Origin: Oscillospiraceae bacterium
Lineage (GTDB): Bacteria; Bacillota_A; Clostridia; Oscillospirales; Oscillospiraceae
Length of the DNA: 8,992 nt
Assembly (NCBI GenBank): GCA_017516785.1
Contig: JAFXAV010000058.1
Location: forward strand, 1 to 8,992
Direction of reading: 5' to 3'
The translations under genes were made by a program, and so were the position numbers. Position 1 is the stretch's first letter, and each line of letters begins with the position of its first letter. This document shows, in pieces, positions 1-7,142 of this stretch. Below the pieces are notes generated by a model. That model did not search any database and was not told where the DNA came from. It saw only the letters and a program-made list of their open reading frames with translations.

Positions 1-297
1 AAGATCCGCAAGGTCATCATCGCTTACGAGCCCATCTGGGCCATCGGCACCGGCCTGACCGCTACCCCCGAGCAGGCCGAGGAAGTCTGCGAGATGATCC
101 GTACCGTCGTTCGCAAGCTGTACAGCTCCAAGAACGCCCGCGCCATCTCCATCCTGTACGGCGGCAGCATGAACGAAAAGAACGCTTTCGAACTGCTGGC
201 TCAGCCCGACATCGACGGCGGCCTGATTGGCGGCGCTTCTCTGGTTCCCGAGAAGTTCGTCAAGATCATCGAAGCTGCCAACCAGCCCACTGTCTAA
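1..297 (+). CDS. tpiA: Triosephosphate isomerase, C-terminal part (5' end outside window)
   Basis: This is the last 98 residues of triosephosphate isomerase, the cytosolic glycolytic enzyme that interconverts dihydroxyacetone phosphate and glyceraldehyde 3-phosphate. The reading frame is open from base 1, so the gene starts upstream. The family signature [11 protein letters not shown] is at fragment residues 8-18; its Glu (residue 10, bases 28-30) is the catalytic base and the residues after it begin the mobile active-site loop. Further on are the phosphate-binding segments LYGGSM and GGLIGGASL, and the end ([10 protein letters not shown]) is a normal TIM-barrel C-terminus. All four Arg codons are CGY, as expected for a highly expressed gene. 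A hairpin terminator follows 14 bases after the stop, so tpiA is probably the last gene of its unit. Which glycolytic genes lie upstream cannot be seen. Confidence 0.97.
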   Translation, partial: KIRKVIIAYEPIWAIGTGLTATPEQAEEVCEMIRTVVRKLYSSKNARAISILYGGSMNEKNAFELLAQPDIDGGLIGGASLVPEKFVKIIEAANQPTV

Positions 298-311
298 TTG
301 GATCTGAATCT

Positions 312-345
312 GGGGAAGCTGCGTACGCGGCTTCCCCATTTCGCT
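312..345 (+). terminator. Intrinsic terminator after tpiA
   Basis: A perfect 8-bp stem, GGGGAAGC (312-319) with GCTTCCCC (330-337), encloses a 10-nt loop and is followed by a T-rich but interrupted tail (ATTTCGCTTTATTT). Its position just after the tpiA stop supports the call. The broken T tract makes it weaker than the later terminators in this window. Confidence 0.75.
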
Positions 346-391
346 TTATTTACCAGATAATTGCAGTTTATCGATCTGTTTGGTGGCGAAG

Positions 392-578
392 CCACCCTTG
401 GCCCCCTCTCTGAGGGGGCTGTCAAAAATCTTTTATTTTTGACTGGGGGAGTGTCGTAAAGTCGATCGGACACTCCCTCCGTCTCGCCTTGCGGCGAGCC
501 ACCTCACCCAAAGGGACTAAGCGTCCGTAAGCCGCGATGCGGCAACGGTCGCTAAGCCTCAGAGAGGGAGGCAAGTGG
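392..578. repeat. MITE-like intergenic element with terminal inverted repeats and internal hairpins
   Basis: The two ends are imperfect inverted repeats. The left end (392-415) reads CCACCCTTGG then CCCCCTCTCTGAGG; the reverse complement of the right end (557-578) reads CCACTTGCCT then CCCTCTCTGAGG. They match at 20 of 22 positions with one 2-nt gap. Inside is a chain of hairpins: GCCCCCTC/GAGGGGGC (401-419), GTCAAAAAT/ATTTTTGAC (421-443, perfect 9 bp), GGGAGTGTC/GACACTCCC (447-477, perfect 9 bp), CTCGCC/GGCGAG (483-498), an 8-of-9 stem 520-528/545-553 that encloses GCCGC/GCGGC (531-543), and GCCTC/GAGGC (556-572). A further hairpin, GGTGGC/GCCACC (382-396), overlaps the left edge. There is no convincing protein in either strand and no clear target duplication. 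I infer a non-autonomous mobile repeat, of a kind that I recall being dispersed in Oscillospiraceae genomes; the copy number was not checked. Together with the tpiA terminator it fills nearly all of the 342-base gap before ywlC. Confidence 0.7.
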
Positions 579-639
579 TACCGTGCAAAGTCACAGACAA
601 ACTGCAACCTATCTTCCCATCTCATATTGGAGGTGCAAT

Positions 640-1674
640 ATGAAAACCCTGTATCTTACCGCGGAGGATTCCAAGACTCCCGAAATTGCCGCAGAAATCA
701 TTAAAAACGGCGGTCTGGTGGCCATCCCCACCGAAACTGTCTACGGTCTCGGCGCCAATGGTCTGGACGAGAACGCCGTCCTGAAGATCTTTGAAGCCAA
801 GGGCCGTCCCCAGGACAACCCCCTGATTCTGCACATCTCCGATCCTTCCGAGATCGAGCGGTACTGCCACCACATCCCCCAGGCGGCCTATGACCTGGCG
901 GAAGCCTTCTGGCCCGGCCCCCTGACCATGGTGCTGCCCGCCAAGGCAATCGTTCCCAAGCGGACCACCGCCGGTCTGACTACTGTGGGCATCCGCTGCC
1001 CCGACAGCGCCGTGACCCGGGAGATCATCCGTCTGTCCGGCGTTCCCATCGCCGCTCCCTCCGCCAATATCTCCGGCAAGCCCTCCACCACCACCGCAGA
1101 GCATGTGCTCCACGACCATGACGGCCGCATTGATGCCGTGGTGGACGGCGGCGCATCCCGGGTGGGCGTGGAATCCACCATCGTGGATCTCACCGAACGC
1201 CGTCCCCGTCTGCTGCGCCCCGGCGGAATCGGTCCTGAACAGCTGATTGAAATTCTGGGCGATCTGATTGTGGACAAGGCTGTTACCGCCCAGATTGACA
1301 AGGACGAAGTGGTCAAGGCCCCCGGCATGAAATACAAGCACTATGCCCCCCAGAGCGAGGTCGTCATCGTGGGCGGCTCCCGGGAAAAGGCCGCGGAGTA
1401 TATCCGCCACCATTTTGAACCCGGCGACCGGGTGCTGTGCTTTGAAGAGGAGCTGCCCCTGTATGAAGGCTGCAATCCCCTGTCCTATGGCCTGGAGGCC
1501 GACGTGAACACCCTGTCCGCCGGTCTGTTCGCCGCCCTGCGGGAACTGGACGATCCAAGCATCCACCAGGTCTATGCCCGCTGCCCCGTTGGCGGCGGTG
1601 TGGCCTATGCCGTCCAGAACCGGCTGAAGAAGGCTGCTGCCTTCCACATTGTGGACGCGGAGGAAGAAGCATGA
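640..1674 (+). CDS. ywlC: L-threonylcarbamoyladenylate synthase, two-domain Sua5/YwlC type
   Basis: 344 residues. It makes threonylcarbamoyl-AMP from L-threonine, bicarbonate and ATP in the cytosol, the first step of the t6A37 modification of ANN-decoding tRNAs; the TsaB/TsaD/TsaE machinery then transfers the group. The YrdC domain covers about residues 12-205: IPTETVYGLG (29-38), the KGR...NPL nucleotide-binding stretch (54-62), APSANISGKPS (139-149), VESTIVD (177-183) and LLRPGGI (191-197). The linker motif APGMKYKHYAP (227-237) is typical of Sua5 proteins and is followed by the smaller Sua5 domain to the end, so this is the long Sua5/YwlC form (also called tsaC), not short TsaC/YrdC. The ATG at 640 is chosen because GGAGG (629-633) lies 6 nt upstream; an in-frame ATG at 583 has no ribosome site and would add 19 unrelated residues. 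The 3' end overlaps coaE by 4 bases. No clear promoter was found in 579-628. Confidence 0.95.
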   Translation: MKTLYLTAEDSKTPEIAAEIIKNGGLVAIPTETVYGLGANGLDENAVLKIFEAKGRPQDNPLILHISDPSEIERYCHHIPQAAYDLAEAFWPGPLTMVLPAKAIVPKRTTAGLTTVGIRCPDSAVTREIIRLSGVPIAAPSANISGKPSTTTAEHVLHDHDGRIDAVVDGGASRVGVESTIVDLTERRPRLLRPGGIGPEQLIEILGDLIVDKAVTAQIDKDEVVKAPGMKYKHYAPQSEVVIVGGSREKAAEYIRHHFEPGDRVLCFEEELPLYEGCNPLSYGLEADVNTLSAGLFAALRELDDPSIHQVYARCPVGGGVAYAVQNRLKKAAAFHIVDAEEEA

Positions 1675-2255
1675 TTATCGGCATCACCGGCGGCACCGGC
1701 TGCGGCAAAACCACCCTTCTGAAGGCAATTGAAGCCCGGGGCGGTCTGGTGCTGGACTGCGACGCCATTTACCATGAATTGCTCCGCTCCGATAAGGAGA
1801 TGCTCGCCGCCATCGATGTCCGGTTCCCCGGTGTCATTGAAGACGGCGCACTGAACCGGAAAAAGCTGGGAGCCATCGTCTTCACCGATGAACAGGCGCT
1901 GCTGGACCTGAACACCATTACCCACAGCGCCGTGAAGCGGGAAGTGTTATGTCAACTAAGTGACAATCCCAAGCTGGCTGCCATCGATGCCATCGCTCTG
2001 TTCGAGGGTAACCTTGCAGAACTGTGCGATGTGACCGTTGCCGTTACCGCCCCCACGGAAGACAGGGTAACGCGGCTGATGGCAAGAGACGGCATTTCCG
2101 AAAGCTATGCCCGCAGCCGCATCGCCGCCCAGCATGACGAAAACTGGTTCCGGCAGCGCTGCGACTACGTTCTGGAAAATAATGGAGAAATCGATGCGTT
2201 CGCAACGAAATGTGTTGCATTTTTGCATACAATCGGTATAATAGAATCAGAGTAA
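1671..2255 (+). CDS. coaE: Dephospho-CoA kinase
   Basis: 194 residues, the usual CoaE size of about 200. It phosphorylates the 3'-hydroxyl of dephospho-CoA with ATP, the last step of coenzyme A synthesis, in the cytosol. The N-terminus has the P-loop GGTGCGKT (7-14), then the substrate-side LDCDAI (28-33), a central RFPGVIEDGALNRKKLG region (51-67), LNTITHSAV (80-88), the lid/adenine region with RSRIAAQ (148-154) and the closing VLENNG (167-172) near the C-terminus. Its start ATGA overlaps the ywlC stop (1671-1674), and GGAGGA (1659-1664) inside ywlC lies 6 nt before the ATG, so translation is probably coupled. The final 40 bases also carry a -10 sequence for the downstream gene and are more AT-rich than the rest. 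The gene looks intact. Confidence 0.95.
   Translation: MIIGITGGTGCGKTTLLKAIEARGGLVLDCDAIYHELLRSDKEMLAAIDVRFPGVIEDGALNRKKLGAIVFTDEQALLDLNTITHSAVKREVLCQLSDNPKLAAIDAIALFEGNLAELCDVTVAVTAPTEDRVTRLMARDGISESYARSRIAAQHDENWFRQRCDYVLENNGEIDAFATKCVAFLHTIGIIESE
2215..2242 (+). promoter_or_regulatory. Sigma-A type promoter for apeA, inside the 3' end of coaE
   Basis: A perfect -10 hexamer TATAAT (2237-2242) has a weak -35 TTGCAT (2215-2220, 3 of 6 to consensus) 16 bp upstream. Transcription would start near 2249, at the coaE stop codon and just before a run of hairpins leading into apeA. The exact -10 in otherwise GC-rich coding sequence supports the call; the -35 is only modest. Confidence 0.6.
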
Positions 2256-2331
2256 CTTTTTCTAACCAAAAAGTGCCTCTCAGACCCGCCACAGGCGGGC
2301 CGCCTCAATTAATAAGAGGTTCTGAAAGGAG
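2255..2331 (+). promoter_or_regulatory. Structured 5' leader of apeA that may pair with its ribosome site
   Basis: Three nested or consecutive pairings are visible in the predicted leader. First is a perfect hairpin ACTTTTT/AAAAAGT (2255-2261 with 2268-2274). Second is an outer stem CCTCTCAGA (2276-2284) with TCTGAAAGG (2321-2329), 8 of 9 paired. Third, inside the outer stem, are CCCGCC/GGCGGG (2285-2290 with 2294-2299) and a weaker CCTC/GAGG (2303-2306 with 2316-2319). The outer stem uses part of the Shine-Dalgarno AAAGGAG (2325-2331), so the fold could limit initiation. No T tract follows the hairpins, so it is not a terminator. It matches no riboswitch class that I recognise; function is inferred only. 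Confidence 0.4.
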
Positions 2332-2340
2332 TATGAACAT

Positions 2341-3726
2341 ATGACGACTGAGCAGCTGCGTAAAAGCTTGCTTGCTGCCCCCAAAAACGGCTACGCCCGC
2401 ATCTCACCCGAAGAACGCCGTGAGATGGAGGCTTACGCAAAACGATATATGGCATTTATGAATGCCTGCAAGACCGAACGGGAAGCCACCGCCTTTGCAG
2501 TCCGGGAAGCTGAAAAGCTGGGTTTCAAACCCTTCACCCCCGGCATGGAAGCAAACCCCGGCGACAAGATCTACTACAACAACCGGGACAAGTGCATCGC
2601 CCTGGCAGTGATCGGCACCGAATCCCTCGATAAGGGCGCCAACATCTGCGCCGCCCATGTGGATAATCCCCGTCTGGATCTGAAACCCAATCCCCTCTAT
2701 GAAGATTCCGAGGTTGCCTACTTCAAGACCCACTACTACGGCGGCATCAAGAAGTATCAGTGGCCCACCATTCCCCTGGCCCTCCACGGTGTTGTCTGCC
2801 GCAAGGACGGCAGCCGGGTTACCGTCACCGTGGGTGAGGACGAAAATGATCCCATCCTGATGGTCACCGATCTGCTGGTTCACCTGTCTTCCGATCAGAT
2901 GCAGAAGCCTCTGGCCACCGGCATCGTGGCAGAGCAGCTGAACGTCATCGTGGGCACCGAACCCATCGAGGGTGAAGGCAGCGACCTGGTAAAGCTGAAC
3001 GTCATGAAGTGGCTGAACGAAAAATACGGCATCACCGAGATGGACTTCCAGTGCGCCGAACTGACCATGGTTCCTGCGGGCAAGACCCGGGAAGTGGGTC
3101 TGGACCGGAGCCTCATCAGCGCCTACGGTCACGATGACCGGGCCTGCGGCTACGCCGTTCTGGAAGGTCTGCTGACTCTGCCCCAGCCTGCCAAGACCTC
3201 CGTCTGCGTTCTGGCTGACAAGGAAGAGATCGGCTCCGTGGGCATTTCCGGCATGAAGAGCCTGTTCTTCGAGCGCTTCATGGGCGGTCTTTGCGATGCC
3301 CAGGGCGTGAAGCTCGACGAGTGCTTCGCCAATTCCTTCTGCCTGTCCACCGACGTTTCCAATGCCTTTGACCCCAATTTCCCCGAGGTTTCCGACCGCC
3401 GGAATAATTCCATGCTGAATTACGGCGTGTCCATCTGCAAGTACACCGGTTCCCGGGGCAAGAGCGGCGCATCCGATGCTTCCGCCGAAGCCATGCAGCA
3501 CATCCGCTCCACCTTCGACAACGCCGGGGTCATCTGGCAGATGGCAACTCTCGGCAAGGTCGATCAGGGCGGCGGCGGCACCGTTGCCGGTTATATGGCA
3601 AACCGGAACATCGTCACCGTGGACGCAGGCGTTCCCGTGCTGAGCATGCACGCCCCCACAGAGCTGGCTGCCAAGCTGGATCTCTACGAGATGATGCGTG
3701 CTGCCCAGGCAATTTATCTGGCCTAA
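2341..3726 (+). CDS. apeA: M18 family zinc aminopeptidase (aminopeptidase 1 / aspartyl aminopeptidase type)
   Basis: 461 residues, the normal length for clostridial M18 aminopeptidase 1. The family uses two zinc ions to remove N-terminal residues from peptides, often acidic or neutral ones, in the cytosol; the precise substrate is unknown. The metal and catalytic motifs are all present: AAHVDNPRLDLK (104-115; His106, Asp108), GHDDRACGY (263-271), DKEEIGSVG (293-301; catalytic and ligand Glu295/Glu296), STDVS (336-340; Asp338), KVDQGGGGT (406-414) and SMHAPTE (435-441; His437). No signal peptide is seen. ATG 2341 follows AAAGGAG (2325-2331) by 9 nt; another ATG at 2333 is out of frame, too close to the ribosome site and stops after three codons. 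The gene has its own promoter in coaE and a strong terminator, so it is probably a single-gene unit. Residues fit the apeA rather than the shorter apeB branch, from memory of the family. Confidence 0.93.
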   Translation: MTTEQLRKSLLAAPKNGYARISPEERREMEAYAKRYMAFMNACKTEREATAFAVREAEKLGFKPFTPGMEANPGDKIYYNNRDKCIALAVIGTESLDKGANICAAHVDNPRLDLKPNPLYEDSEVAYFKTHYYGGIKKYQWPTIPLALHGVVCRKDGSRVTVTVGEDENDPILMVTDLLVHLSSDQMQKPLATGIVAEQLNVIVGTEPIEGEGSDLVKLNVMKWLNEKYGITEMDFQCAELTMVPAGKTREVGLDRSLISAYGHDDRACGYAVLEGLLTLPQPAKTSVCVLADKEEIGSVGISGMKSLFFERFMGGLCDAQGVKLDECFANSFCLSTDVSNAFDPNFPEVSDRRNNSMLNYGVSICKYTGSRGKSGASDASAEAMQHIRSTFDNAGVIWQMATLGKVDQGGGGTVAGYMANRNIVTVDAGVPVLSMHAPTELAAKLDLYEMMRAAQAIYLA

Positions 3727-3738
3727 ATTCAAGATATG

Positions 3739-3769
3739 AGCGGCAGGGGATTCCCCTGCCGCTTCTTTT
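3739..3769 (+). terminator. Intrinsic terminator after apeA
   Basis: A perfect 11-bp GC-rich stem, AGCGGCAGGGG (3739-3749) with CCCCTGCCGCT (3753-3763), closes a 3-nt ATT loop and runs into TCTTTT. It lies 12 bases after the apeA stop codon. Confidence 0.92.
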
Positions 3770-3812
3770 CCCTGGTTCACAGAAAGTTTACCCTAAAGTC
3801 CCATAATCTTCA

Positions 3813-3841
3813 TTGCAGAGGGTCAACAAATGTGATATGAT
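3813..3841 (+). promoter_or_regulatory. Extended -10 promoter for ftsH
   Basis: The -35 TTGCAG (3813-3818) and -10 TATGAT (3836-3841, 5 of 6) are 17 bp apart, and TG at 3833-3834 makes an extended -10 (TGaTATGAT). Transcription would begin near 3848, about 33 bases before the ftsH ATG. It lies just past the apeA terminator and is the only good promoter in this gap. Confidence 0.75.
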
Positions 3842-3880
3842 GGGCAAAATGAATGTAAAAATCCAAAGGAGGCGATCTTT

Positions 3881-5785
3881 ATGGATCTGAATCGGAACGA
3901 TTCTTCCCATAACGGCCCTAACAAGTCCGGCAACGACAAGCGAAAACCCAATCTGTGGCTGGCTCTGGTGGTTGCCGTTCTGGCAGTGCTGCTTATTGGC
4001 AGCATCTATAATATGATCAACAAGAGTCAGTACACCGAAACCACCTGGTCCCATTTCCGGGCTGCCATGGCCAAGGGCGACATCGTGGAAGCTGAAATTC
4101 AGTACGACCGGGTCATCTACCTGACCAAGGAGCAGGCTGCGCTTCCCGCCGCCCAGCAGAAGGCCTGCTACACCGGCCTTCCCAGCAGCTACAACCAGAT
4201 TGAACTGGCTGACGCGCTGATTGCCCAGGGCGCCACCGTCAACAAGCCCATCGTGGAGGATAACTCCACCATCATGATGATCCTCTACTATCTGGGTATG
4301 GGTCTTCTGATCTTCGGCATGATGAATATGGTCACCCGGCGCATGAGCGGCGACGGCATGATGGGCGGCTTGGGCAAGTCCAAGGCCAAAATGTATATGG
4401 AAAAGTCCACCGGTGTCACCTTCAAGGACGTTGCCGGTCAGGATGAAGCCAAGGAATCCCTTCAGGAAATCATCGATTTCCTCCACAATCCCCAGAAGTA
4501 CACCGAAATCGGCGCGAAGCTGCCCAAAGGCGCTCTGCTGGTGGGTTCCCCCGGTACCGGCAAGACCCTTCTTGCCAAGGCCGTGGCCGGCGAAGCAGAG
4601 GTCCCCTTCTTCTCCATCTCCGGTTCCGACTTTGTGGAAATGTTCGTGGGTATGGGCGCAAGCCGTGTCCGTGACCTCTTCAAGGAAGCCGCCAAGGTGG
4701 CTCCCTGTATCATCTTCATCGATGAGATCGACGCCGTGGGCCGTGCCCGTGATGCCCGCTTCGGCGGCGGCAACTCCGAGCATGAGCAGACTCTGAACCA
4801 GCTGCTGAATGAAATCGACGGCTTCGAGCCCACCAAGGGCATTGTGTGCCTGGCTGCCACCAACCGTCCCGAAATTCTGGACAAGGCGCTGCTGCGCCCC
4901 GGCCGCTTTGACCGCCGGATTATTGTGGACCGTCCCAACCTCCAGGGCCGTCTGGATACCCTGAAGGTGCACACCCGGAAAATCCGTCTGGCAGAAGACG
5001 TAGATCTGCGGAAGATCGCTCAGGCTACCGCCGGCGCCGTTGGCGCGGATCTTGCCAACCTCGTGAATGAGGCCGCCCTCCGGGCCGTCCGTCAGGGCCG
5101 CAAGGCCGTCAACCAGGAGGACCTGATGGTCTCCTTCGAGACGGTCATCGCCGGTACTGAAAAGAAGAACACCGTCCTTACCGATATGGAAAAGCGGCTG
5201 GTTGCCTACCACGAAGTGGGCCACGCCCTGGTTTCCGCCCTGCTGAAGCGCACCGATCCCGTCACCAAGATCACCATCGTTCCCCACACTACCGGCGCTC
5301 TGGGTTACACCCTGTACACCCCCGAAGAGGAAAAGTTCCTCAGCACCAACGAAGAGCTTCATGCCAACCTCTGCGGCATGCTGGGCGGCCGTGCGGCGGA
5401 ACAGGTCGTCTTCGGTGTCAAGACCACCGGCGCTTCCAATGACATCCAGCGGGCCACCTCCCTTGCCCGGAACATGGTTGCCCTCTACGGCATGAGCGAT
5501 GAGCTGGGCCTGATGGCCCCCGCCACCGTATCCAACCAGTATCTGGACGGTCAGTCCTATCTGGACTGCTCCCAGGAAACCTCCGCCAAGGTTGACCAGG
5601 CTGTGAAGGATCTGCTGGACCGCAGCTATAACGAAGCCAAAAAACTGCTGACCGACAACCGGGCACTGCTGGACGAAATCTCCGAGTACCTGTTGGTGAA
5701 GGAAACCATCACCGGCGAGGAACTGATGGCTTACGTCAACGCAGACAAGAAGTCCTCCGAATCCGAGCAAACCCCCGAAGAATAA
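3881..5785 (+). CDS. ftsH: ATP-dependent zinc metalloprotease FtsH
   Basis: 634 residues, typical FtsH length. It is a hexameric membrane-bound AAA+ protease that extracts and degrades misfolded membrane proteins and some cytosolic regulators. Order: a charged N-tail (1-24), TM1 (about 25-46), an extracytoplasmic domain (47-129), TM2 (about 130-151), AAA+ domain, then M41 peptidase domain. Visible motifs are Walker A GSPGTGKT (222-229), pore loop FVG (255-257), Walker B IIFIDEID (277-284), the second region of homology with arginine fingers R339 and R342 in [10 protein letters not shown], zinc site HEVGH (444-448) and third zinc ligand Asp521 in [12 protein letters not shown]. The variants GSPG for the usual GPPG, HEVGH for HEAGH and [11 protein letters not shown] for the usual GFSGADLANL are conservative and spare the catalytic residues. 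ATG 3881 follows AAAGGAGG (3865-3872) by 8 nt. It is flanked by its own promoter and terminator, so it is probably transcribed alone. Confidence 0.98.
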   Translation: MDLNRNDSSHNGPNKSGNDKRKPNLWLALVVAVLAVLLIGSIYNMINKSQYTETTWSHFRAAMAKGDIVEAEIQYDRVIYLTKEQAALPAAQQKACYTGLPSSYNQIELADALIAQGATVNKPIVEDNSTIMMILYYLGMGLLIFGMMNMVTRRMSGDGMMGGLGKSKAKMYMEKSTGVTFKDVAGQDEAKESLQEIIDFLHNPQKYTEIGAKLPKGALLVGSPGTGKTLLAKAVAGEAEVPFFSISGSDFVEMFVGMGASRVRDLFKEAAKVAPCIIFIDEIDAVGRARDARFGGGNSEHEQTLNQLLNEIDGFEPTKGIVCLAATNRPEILDKALLRPGRFDRRIIVDRPNLQGRLDTLKVHTRKIRLAEDVDLRKIAQATAGAVGADLANLVNEAALRAVRQGRKAVNQEDLMVSFETVIAGTEKKNTVLTDMEKRLVAYHEVGHALVSALLKRTDPVTKITIVPHTTGALGYTLYTPEEEKFLSTNEELHANLCGMLGGRAAEQVVFGVKTTGASNDIQRATSLARNMVALYGMSDELGLMAPATVSNQYLDGQSYLDCSQETSAKVDQAVKDLLDRSYNEAKKLLTDNRALLDEISEYLLVKETITGEELMAYVNADKKSSESEQTPEE

Positions 5786-5790
5786 CCCAG

Positions 5791-5816
5791 AAGGCACCCC
5801 AAACGGGGTGCCTTTT
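5791..5816 (+). terminator. Intrinsic terminator after ftsH
   Basis: A perfect stem AAGGCACCCC (5791-5800) with GGGGTGCCTT (5805-5814) closes an AAAC tetraloop and ends in TTTT, starting 6 bases after the ftsH stop. Confidence 0.92.
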
Positions 5817-5881
5817 CCATTTTCACCATATGTAAATCAATTCTTAATGGCAAGGTTTACAGTTCCGATACAAATCCTCTA

Positions 5882-5910
5882 TTTACATTTCCCCTGTTTG
5901 ATGGTAAAAT
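5882..5910 (+). promoter_or_regulatory. Strong extended -10 promoter for rodA
   Basis: The -35 TTTACA (5882-5887, 5 of 6) and -10 TAAAAT (5905-5910, 5 of 6) are exactly 17 bp apart, with TG at 5902-5903 giving an extended -10 (TGgTAAAAT). Transcription would start near 5917, leaving a leader of about 19 bases that is little more than the ribosome site. Two possible WalR-like boxes lie just upstream (5831-5847 and 5856-5872). Confidence 0.85.
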
Positions 5911-5935
5911 AGGCGGATAGAAAGGGGGCAGTGCC

Positions 5936-7090
5936 TTGAATTCATTTATTTCCGAACTGAAAAGTTTTCATAAAAAAGGCGACTGGGTGCTGCTTCTGCT
6001 GTGCCTGATTGTTTCCGCCTTTGGCATTATCGTGGTTGCCTCGGCAACCTCCGCCGACAAATTCGGCAACAACACCCGACACATTGCCGTCCAGCTGGGC
6101 GCTACGGTCATCGGCGTGATGATGTACGCCATCGTCTCCTCGGTGGATGTGGAAACCCTCTCCGAGTACCGGTTCCTGATGGTGGCTTTCAACACCTTCC
6201 TGCTGCTGATGCTGATCCCCTTCGGCACCGACAACGGCACCGGCAACCGAAGCTGGATTGAGACCCCCATCATCAACATTCAGCCCGCCGAAATTTGCAA
6301 GATCACCTATATCATCATCGCGGCGTCAGTCATGGCGTCCCACCAGAACCGCATATCACACGTGGGTTCCGTCATGCACATGGTCATGCACCTGGGCATG
6401 CTGGTCGGTCTGAACATGATCATCTCCAAGGATGCCGGCGTTTCCCTGATTTTCGTGTTCATCTTCATCGGAATGGCCTTTGCAGGCGGTGTCAGCCTAC
6501 TGTGGTTTGCTCTTGCCGGCGGCGGCATTGCCGTGGCTTTCCCCATTCTGTGGCAGTTCCTGGGCCAGCATCAGAAAAACCGCATCCTGATCCTCTTCGA
6601 TGAGACCATCGACCCCCAGGGCATCAACGAGCGCTACCACTACAAGATCAACCTCCAGTCCCTCACCGGCGGCGGCCTCACAGGTCAGGGTCTCTTCGAG
6701 GGTACCCGTACCCAGGGCGGCAACCTCTTCGCCCAGCATACGGACTACGTCTTCTCCTCCATCGGCGAAGAGCTGGGCTTCTTCGGCTGCTGCCTGGTCA
6801 TGATCCTGGAGCTGGCCATCATCGCCCGCTGCATTTATGTGGGCATCCGCTGCCAGGACTATATGCGCCGGCTGATCTGCTTCGGCGCCGCTTCCGCCCT
6901 GATTTTCCAGCTGCTGATCAACATCGGCATGTGCATCGGTGTCATGCCCGTTATCGGTCTGACCCTGCCGCTGATCAGCTACGGCGGTTCTTCCATCGTG
7001 ACGATCTACGGCATGCTGGGACTTGTGTCGGGCGCTTACGCGCGACCACAGTCCATGAGTCATGAACGTTATATCCAGCCATACCGGTAA
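5936..7090 (+). CDS. rodA: SEDS-family peptidoglycan glycosyltransferase, RodA type
   Basis: 384 residues, about ten hydrophobic membrane segments. SEDS proteins polymerise glycan strands from lipid II with a partner class B PBP at the cell membrane; RodA serves lateral wall elongation. Visible motifs are DWVLLLLCLIVSAFG (16-30), GTGNRSWI (101-108), QPAEICKI (116-123), the extracellular loop QGGNLFAQHTDYVF (260-273) with the presumed catalytic Asp270, SIGEELGFFG (275-284), and NIGMCIGVMPVIGLTLPLISYGGSS (329-353, given as the RodA hallmark region). The NIGM...MPVTG-like stretch and QGG...QHTD favour RodA over FtsW or SpoVE, though the split is not certain. The start is TTG 5936: AAAGGGGG (5921-5928) is 7 nt upstream, GTG 5931 stops at once, and the next in-frame ATG would remove the first membrane segment. 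It has its own promoter and terminator, and no partner PBP gene is beside it. Confidence 0.92.
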   Translation: MNSFISELKSFHKKGDWVLLLLCLIVSAFGIIVVASATSADKFGNNTRHIAVQLGATVIGVMMYAIVSSVDVETLSEYRFLMVAFNTFLLLMLIPFGTDNGTGNRSWIETPIINIQPAEICKITYIIIAASVMASHQNRISHVGSVMHMVMHLGMLVGLNMIISKDAGVSLIFVFIFIGMAFAGGVSLLWFALAGGGIAVAFPILWQFLGQHQKNRILILFDETIDPQGINERYHYKINLQSLTGGGLTGQGLFEGTRTQGGNLFAQHTDYVFSSIGEELGFFGCCLVMILELAIIARCIYVGIRCQDYMRRLICFGAASALIFQLLINIGMCIGVMPVIGLTLPLISYGGSSIVTIYGMLGLVSGAYARPQSMSHERYIQPYR

Positions 7091-7096
7091 GTTTCG

Positions 7097-7136
7097 ACCC
7101 GGCCGCAACCGAATGCGGCCGGGTTTTTCTGTTTTT
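7097..7136 (+). terminator. Intrinsic terminator after rodA
   Basis: A perfect 11-bp stem ACCCGGCCGCA (7097-7107) with TGCGGCCGGGT (7114-7124) and a 6-nt loop is followed by TTTTTCTGTTTTT, starting 6 bases after the stop. It is the strongest terminator in the window. Confidence 0.95.
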
Positions 7137-7142
7137 CGCCCC

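Noticed and set aside
439..467. Promoter in the MITE-like element using TTGACT (439-444)
   Set aside because: The -35 is good, but nothing like TATAAT lies 16-18 bp downstream (TCGATC at the 17-bp position).
422..625. 67-codon frame on the - strand across the MITE-like element
   Set aside because: It is made of hairpin sequence, has no ribosome site and shows Arg-rich composition with no motif.
2285..2299. CCCGCC/GGCGGG hairpin as a coaE terminator
   Set aside because: No T tract follows; the sequence after it is CCGCCTCAATT, and it fits better as part of the apeA leader.
2333..2344. Upstream three-codon reading frame (ATG AAC ATA TGA) overlapping the apeA start
   Set aside because: It is only 1 nt from the ribosome site, too close for initiation, and probably arises by chance from the ATATG of the real start.
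3820..3838. CtsR-like operator (GGTCAA...) within the ftsH promoter
   Set aside because: Only one half resembles the CtsR consensus heptad; the second half (TGTGAT) does not, so heat-shock control through CtsR is not supported.
3788..5797. Long open frame of 669 codons on the - strand opposite ftsH
   Set aside because: The + strand frame is an unmistakable FtsH with all motifs. The reverse translation is rich in Gly, His, Gln and Val with no recognisable domain, which is what GC-biased codon use produces opposite a real gene.
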